Positions 62,701-64,000 of a stretch of DNA of 64,000 bases are shown one piece after another. The stretch spans positions 22,590,001 to 22,654,000 of the forward strand of contig NC_060110.1 in the NCBI RefSeq assembly GCF_021155765.1, in the 5' to 3' direction. The first letter of the stretch is position 1, and each line of letters starts with the position of its first letter. The position numbers and the translations under genes are program-made. The notes under the pieces are model-generated. The model made no database searches. It was given only the letters and a program-made list of their open reading frames with translations, and was not told where the DNA came from. The stretch comes from Diprion similis (Eukaryota; Arthropoda; Insecta; Hymenoptera; Diprionidae).

Positions 62701-64000
62701 CGGGGAACAAGTTTTCAGATTTCTTTATTCATCAGCATGCACGTGTCGCGAGAAGAGTCACGTGTAGGCAGCACCGAGCTCACGAGTACGAAATAAAGGT
62801 TGGTGAACGGCGTTGTTGTACGCGCGAGCAAACTCGCTCCGATGGCTAGTGAGTAAAAGTGACCCAGACCTCCAGAAGGAGGATCGGGCGTTGCCCCCAA
62901 CCCGCTGTCACTTCTTTGCACGATCTGCTCGCGGGAGCTAAGAACATCCAGCAAGCAAGTGCTGTAAGCGGTTCTCCACCTCCGCGAGGCTCCTGACCCC
63001 TTTTCGTGGACTGGAATTTTAATGACCGCGTTTATTATCGGGAGGTGAAATAACAATAAGAAAATAATTAGCGGGGAATTAATCGACGGGAAGATCGAAC
63101 TTGCCGAGGAACATCCAACGGTCCAAGAGATATGTTTCATTTTTTTTTTTTTACAGGATTGGAACGCTCCACGTCAAATCATGTCGATGCTACTTGCTGG
63201 AGGATGATGGACTAGCTACTGATCATGAGAATTATGGTCCGAGGATAAAAAATTCTAGGGAGACTGATCAACCATATGAACTCTGGTGAAAAGACACGGT
63301 TTTTTAAATAAGCACAAGATAGCAGAACCTTCTTGGCCTCGAGTGGCGAACACATGTGGTCCATGGGCCGATTTACGATTGCAAGTGAAAGCACTTGGCC
63401 CCGTCAATGCTGAGTAGAACTCCAGAGAAAGCTGCTCCCTCCTTCCCGGCGAACAGTTCTGACTTTGGGCGGTATTAAAATTCGTTCTTCTTATTACTTG
63501 CTCGTCTTGTCTGCTTCTGTCTTCTGCTCTCTCTTTCTCTTCATATCTATCTCTCTTCTTAACTTTCAAACTAGAAAGAAGTCATTTCCATTGAATAAAA
63601 GTTGGAGAAGAGTTTCGCAGGATAGTATAAGGAACCTAATTTTCCTCCAGGATCGATGACTCGATTTATGGACATACGTTGAAATGGATAAGTGAATACT
63701 TACAAGTAAATACAACGAATAAAACAACTCATTAGTCCTGCGTATCTAGATCAGACGATTGCTGTGCTGGACGGTGTGCCAAATGGTGATAAGTGCTTGT
63801 GAAAGTTGGTGTAATATTAATAAATCACAAGATTAATAAAAAGCATAAATATCAAGAACTCCGCTTGCCTCCTATTCACTTTTCGTTCTTGAATGAATAT
63901 CGGGCTGCGAGTTGCTTCATTTTATCTCAATCTACGCACCGAGTCGATGGGTATGAATAAGATAGCGACTATGGGATGAGTAATATAAGACTTTGAAGCT
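53747..64000. other. Gene-poor right end
   Basis: No gene was recognised in about 10 kb. A G20 tract lies at 56028-56047. Open frames at 55414-55674 (+) and 62010-62190 (+) have some coding flavour but no domain and no complete exon structure. If a gene crosses the right edge, its exons here are not identifiable from this sequence alone. Confidence 0.45.
56028..56047. repeat. G20 tract
   Basis: Twenty uninterrupted G on the + strand, able in principle to form a G-quadruplex and prone to sequencing and length error. Confidence 0.92.

Noticed and set aside
1..64000. CRISPR arrays, bacterial operons, rRNA genes, and LTR or LINE elements with coding sequence
   Set aside because: No regularly spaced repeats, no operon-like gene packing, and no reverse transcriptase, integrase or transposase motif was seen on either strand.

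Overview
The window looks like arthropod nuclear DNA, most likely insect and possibly hymenopteran. The organism is inferred, not shown. Supporting points are AT-rich sequence, genes split by mostly short (about 70-330 bp) GT-AG introns, an Acyltransferase_3 protein of the 'nose resistant to fluoxetine' (nrf-6) type that is expanded in insects and nematodes, a GPI-anchored Ly6-like protein, and many small inverted-repeat DNA transposons. I see no bacterial features, CRISPR array, rRNA or convincing tRNA.

Three protein genes can be modelled exon by exon. (1) 2-2659, + strand: the last nine exons of an nrf-6-like multi-pass membrane acyltransferase whose start lies left of the window. One of its introns is GC-AG. 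(2) 10225-11252, - strand: a complete 268-residue protein with a Ser-rich N-terminus, an EVH1/WH1-like domain, a lysine cluster and a CRIB-like motif. This is the front half of a WASP without the proline-rich and VCA parts. (3) 44894-47361, - strand: a complete 272-residue secreted, GPI-anchored Ly6/uPAR (LU) protein. Its ten cysteines are split four and six around an insert of about 150 residues, mostly Ser/Thr-rich. The three genes are far apart and nothing suggests they work together.

The rest, including about 33 kb between genes 2 and 3 and 16.6 kb at the right end, is gene-poor. It holds at least six inverted-repeat elements. Two have intact 8-bp target duplications and hAT-type ends (6784-7148 and 21367-21871). 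The first has a second, TA-flanked MITE sitting inside it (6825-6998). A 612-bp TA-flanked foldback element lies at 53133-53744, another foldback at 30331-30600, and weaker ones at 49062-49296 and 49344-49426. There are also microsatellites, long poly(A)/poly(T) and poly(G) tracts, a CpG-dense patch near 34.5 kb, and a probable decayed coding fragment near 30 kb.

No transposase, reverse transcriptase or complete retroelement was recognised. The items most worth checking are the VCA-less WH1-CRIB protein, the LU fold interrupted by a mucin-like insert, and the nested MITE pair. Several open, splice-bounded segments on the + strand between 43.4 and 50.8 kb may be exons of an unrecognised gene; they are reported only as findings.
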